From Niastella yeongjuensis (GTDB lineage Bacteria > Bacteroidota > Bacteroidia > Chitinophagales > Chitinophagaceae), in NCBI RefSeq assembly GCF_900110245.1, contig NZ_FOCZ01000003.1:186001-250000 (forward strand): a DNA stretch of 64,000 nucleotides, written 5' to 3'. The notes under the pieces were generated by a model. It had not been told where the DNA came from, searched no databases, and was given only the letters and a program-made list of their open reading frames with translations. Shown piece after piece: positions 62,017 to 64,000 of this stretch. A program made the translations under genes and the position numbers. Numbering within the stretch: position 1 is the first letter of the stretch; each line of letters opens with the position of its first letter.

Positions 62017-63495
62017 ATGTTATTGCTTGGAATTGATGTAGGCACGTCCTCAATAAAAGTTTCTGTCGTAGACGCCCAAACACAGCAGTGTAAAGCATCT
62101 GCCCAATACCCCGAAACAGAATCCCCTATCATCTCTCCCCAGCCTGGCTGGGCCGAACAAAGTCCCGAAATGTGGTGGGAACATGTGCAACAGGCTATTA
62201 AAAAAGCGCATGCTACCAATAACTATAATCCCGCTGATATTGGCGCCATTGGTATTTCGTACCAGATGCATGGACTGGTGATGGTTGATGAAAATCAGCA
62301 GGCATTGCGCAACTCAATTATCTGGTGCGACAGCCGGGCAGTTGAAATTGGTGAAAAAGCATTCAAGGCTATTGGCAAAAAACAAAGTCTTTCCCATCTG
62401 TTGAATTCCCCCGGAAACTTTACTGCCTCCAAACTGGCCTGGGTAAAAGAAGAAGAGCCGGATACCTATAAAAAAGCGATGCGCATTATGCTGCCCGGCG
62501 ATTTCATTGCCATGAAATTGACGGGTGAGATCACTACCAGCATCTCCGCTTTATCGGAAGGTATTTTCTGGGATTTCAAAAAAAACAGGATCAGCAAGGA
62601 TGTAATGGAGCATTATGGTTTTGACGATGAACTGATCCCCCCTGTACAGGATGTATTTTCAGACCATGGCCGGCTGAAAGAAAGCATAGCTGCTTCCTTA
62701 TCGTTACAAGCCGGTATACCGGTTACTTATAAAGCGGGCGACCAGCCCAATAATGCCCTGTCGTTAAATGTGCTGGAACCCGGTGAGGTGGCTGCTACGG
62801 CCGGTACTTCAGGTGTTATTTATGGCGTTAGCGACGAACTTACTTATGATCCCGAATCGCGTGTAAACACTTTTGCACACGTTAATTATACCAATGATGA
62901 AAAGCGGTTGGGTGTGCTGTTGTGTATCAATGGCACCGGTATTTTGAACCGCTGGGTTAAAAACATTTTCACACCGGCTATCAGCTACAGCCAAATGAAC
63001 AGCGAAGCGGCAAAAGTACCAATAGGTGCCGATGGTTTACGCGTGCTGCCTTTTGGTAATGGTGCCGAGCGTATGTTGAACAACCAGATCATTGGCGTGC
63101 ATTTTCATCATATCGATTTAAACCTGCATTCCCAGGCGCATTTGTTCCGCGCCGCGCAGGAAGGCATTGCCTGCGCATTCCGGTATGGACTGGACATCAT
63201 GCGCGAAAATGGCATGAACCCACAGGTGATCAGGGCTGGTAAAGCCAACCTGTTCCTGAGCGAGCTGTTTGTGGAAGCCTTTGTAAATACCACCCATGTA
63301 CCGGTTGAATTGTATAACTGCGATGGCAGTATAGGCGCTGCAATAGGCGCAGGAATTGGCGCCGGCGTATATAAAACTCCGAAAGAAGCATTCACCCAGG
63401 TTAAACCTTTGACAGTAATTGAGCCAACGAAGAAGAAGGAGTACAAGCATGTATATGAGGAGTGGAAAGTGCTGCTGGATAATATTTTGAAATAA
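62017..63495 (+). CDS. xylB: Xylulokinase (FGGY family)
   Basis: Phosphorylates D-xylulose to xylulose 5-phosphate, feeding the pentose phosphate pathway. The 492-residue protein has the FGGY opening LGIDVGTSSIKVSVVDAQTQ, SYQMHGLVMVDENQQALRNS with IIWCDSRAVEIG, GDQPNNALSLNVLEPGEVAA and the C-terminal domain ending DGSIGAAIGAGIGAGVYKTP. xylA follows 174 nt downstream. The gap between them carries low-complexity GGTGAGTGGTGA-type repeats starting right after the stop codon. Confidence 0.94.
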   Translation: MLLLGIDVGTSSIKVSVVDAQTQQCKASAQYPETESPIISPQPGWAEQSPEMWWEHVQQAIKKAHATNNYNPADIGAIGISYQMHGLVMVDENQQALRNSIIWCDSRAVEIGEKAFKAIGKKQSLSHLLNSPGNFTASKLAWVKEEEPDTYKKAMRIMLPGDFIAMKLTGEITTSISALSEGIFWDFKKNRISKDVMEHYGFDDELIPPVQDVFSDHGRLKESIAASLSLQAGIPVTYKAGDQPNNALSLNVLEPGEVAATAGTSGVIYGVSDELTYDPESRVNTFAHVNYTNDEKRLGVLLCINGTGILNRWVKNIFTPAISYSQMNSEAAKVPIGADGLRVLPFGNGAERMLNNQIIGVHFHHIDLNLHSQAHLFRAAQEGIACAFRYGLDIMRENGMNPQVIRAGKANLFLSELFVEAFVNTTHVPVELYNCDGSIGAAIGAGIGAGVYKTPKEAFTQVKPLTVIEPTKKKEYKHVYEEWKVLLDNILK

Positions 63496-63640
63496 GTTGC
63501 AGGTGAGTGGTGAATGGTGAGTAAGGCTCGCGAAAATCGGAGGCATCTGAAAATTGGCGAACCCTTTGACCACTGAAAATTGCTGCGATGGCTACAGGTT
63601 ACAGCTTGAGGCTTGCAGCTGCATATCTATACACGAAACA
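63496..63640. repeat. GGTGAGTGGTGAATG-type repeats between xylB and xylA
   Basis: Starting 6 nt after the xylB stop: GTGAGTGGTGAATGGTGAGT (63502-63521), then a degenerate region with a weak GACCACTG counter-arm (63569-63576) and GCTTGAGGCTTGCAGCTGC near 63604-63622. Related to the GTAGTGA array at 18010-18040. Confidence 0.6.
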
Positions 63641-63669
63641 TCTTACAAGTAAATAATAAACTCAAGAAT

Positions 63670-64000
63670 ATGAACATCATTACAGGTGACAAAGAATTCT
63701 TTAAAGGCATTGGCCAAATCAGGTATGAAGGCGTGGAGAGCGATAACCCACTGGCCTTTAAATGGTATGATGAGAACAGGATAGTAGCTGGCAAAACCAT
63801 GAAAGAGCATTTGCGGTTTGCCGTATGTTACTGGCATACGTTCTGTAACACCGGCGCTGATCCGTTTGGCCCCGGTACAAAACATTTTGCCTGGGATGCA
63901 GCCGGCGATGCCGTAGCACGTGCTAAAGACAAAATGGATGCGGCTTTTGAATTCATTACCAAGCTGGGTGTTCCTTACTATTGTTTTCACGATATAGACC
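63670..64000 (+). CDS. xylA: Xylose isomerase, 5' part only (cut by window end)
   Basis: Converts D-xylose to D-xylulose; the product is the substrate of the upstream xylB. The visible 110 codons begin [20 protein letters not shown] and include [20 protein letters not shown] and [16 protein letters not shown], where the His and Asp of FHDID are the conserved active-site residues. The ATG at 63670 fits the family N-terminus. The gene runs off the end of the window. Confidence 0.95.
   Translation, partial: MNIITGDKEFFKGIGQIRYEGVESDNPLAFKWYDENRIVAGKTMKEHLRFAVCYWHTFCNTGADPFGPGTKHFAWDAAGDAVARAKDKMDAAFEFITKLGVPYYCFHDID

Overview
The window looks like a chromosomal segment of a Bacteroidota bacterium, most likely a Chitinophagaceae member close to Niastella or Chitinophaga. 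Supporting signs are a short 285-residue primary sigma factor, promoters of the TTTG-N19-TAnnTTTG type, no Shine-Dalgarno sequences in front of genes, a SusC/SusD pair, lineage-typical families (DUF4249, DUF3822, DUF2027-Smr, DUF2911, BlaI with M56 peptidase) and a type A RNase P RNA. The genus is an inference from gene content, not a measured match.

Layout. 1-2248: partial ribF, divergent from purM. 2566-5807: DeoR regulator, then a BlaI repressor and an M56 peptidase fused to a peptidoglycan amidase. 6244-10681: primary sigma factor, DUF4249 lipoprotein, trxB, folB and a TPR protein. 10682-15906: MATE exporter, then a packed run DUF3822-rsmD and bioD-5-FCL-lpxK, followed by RNase R to 17955. 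18172-23045: polyprenyl synthase, APC permease overlapping an HD-like protein, DUF2027-Smr. 23060-23503: rnpB. 23794-31504: small envelope proteins, two glycine/tyrosine-rich secreted paralogues, a sodium symporter with a DapA/NanA-like aldolase, small lipoproteins. 31644-36746: glycine dehydrogenase and two tandem sterol-desaturase-family genes. 36915-43961: Fe-S or metal-cluster protein, CPA2 antiporter, DUF4242, cysM, MFS, dNK-folK. 44012-48277: SppA, orphan ABC-2 permease, SRPBCC, DUF2911. 48868-55452: SusC-SusD, SemiSWEET, GNAT, bioA. 55732-59946: ECF sigma factor, transmembrane-anchored beta-barrel protein, LVIVD lipoprotein, small barrel. 59949-64000: queG-AraC, divergent from xylB-xylA (xylA cut by the window end).

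Most genes are ordinary housekeeping or envelope functions. The unusual layer is between them. Many intergenic gaps carry low-complexity arrays that start within a few nucleotides of a stop codon. They are purine-rich on the sense strand of the upstream gene and have a period of 7 nt (GGCAGAR, GTAGGAR, GTAGTGA), 14 nt (a GGTGAAAG type) or 16 nt (GTTGACNNGTTAACNN type). Several combine with GC-rich palindromes and AACCTAATAAC-type modules into a composite element of roughly 130-320 bp. In ribF and in the gene at 29391 such repeats are translated. Other unusual structures are a perfect 40-nt palindrome followed by 11-nt tandem repeats (21711-21782) and a 59-nt hairpin between trxB and folB (9409-9467).

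Functional links: BlaI, its two operator palindromes and the M56-amidase fusion form one envelope-response unit. The ECF sigma factor and the overlapping membrane-anchored barrel protein probably form another. The symporter with the aldolase, SusC with SusD, and AraC with xylBA are three nutrient-acquisition sets.
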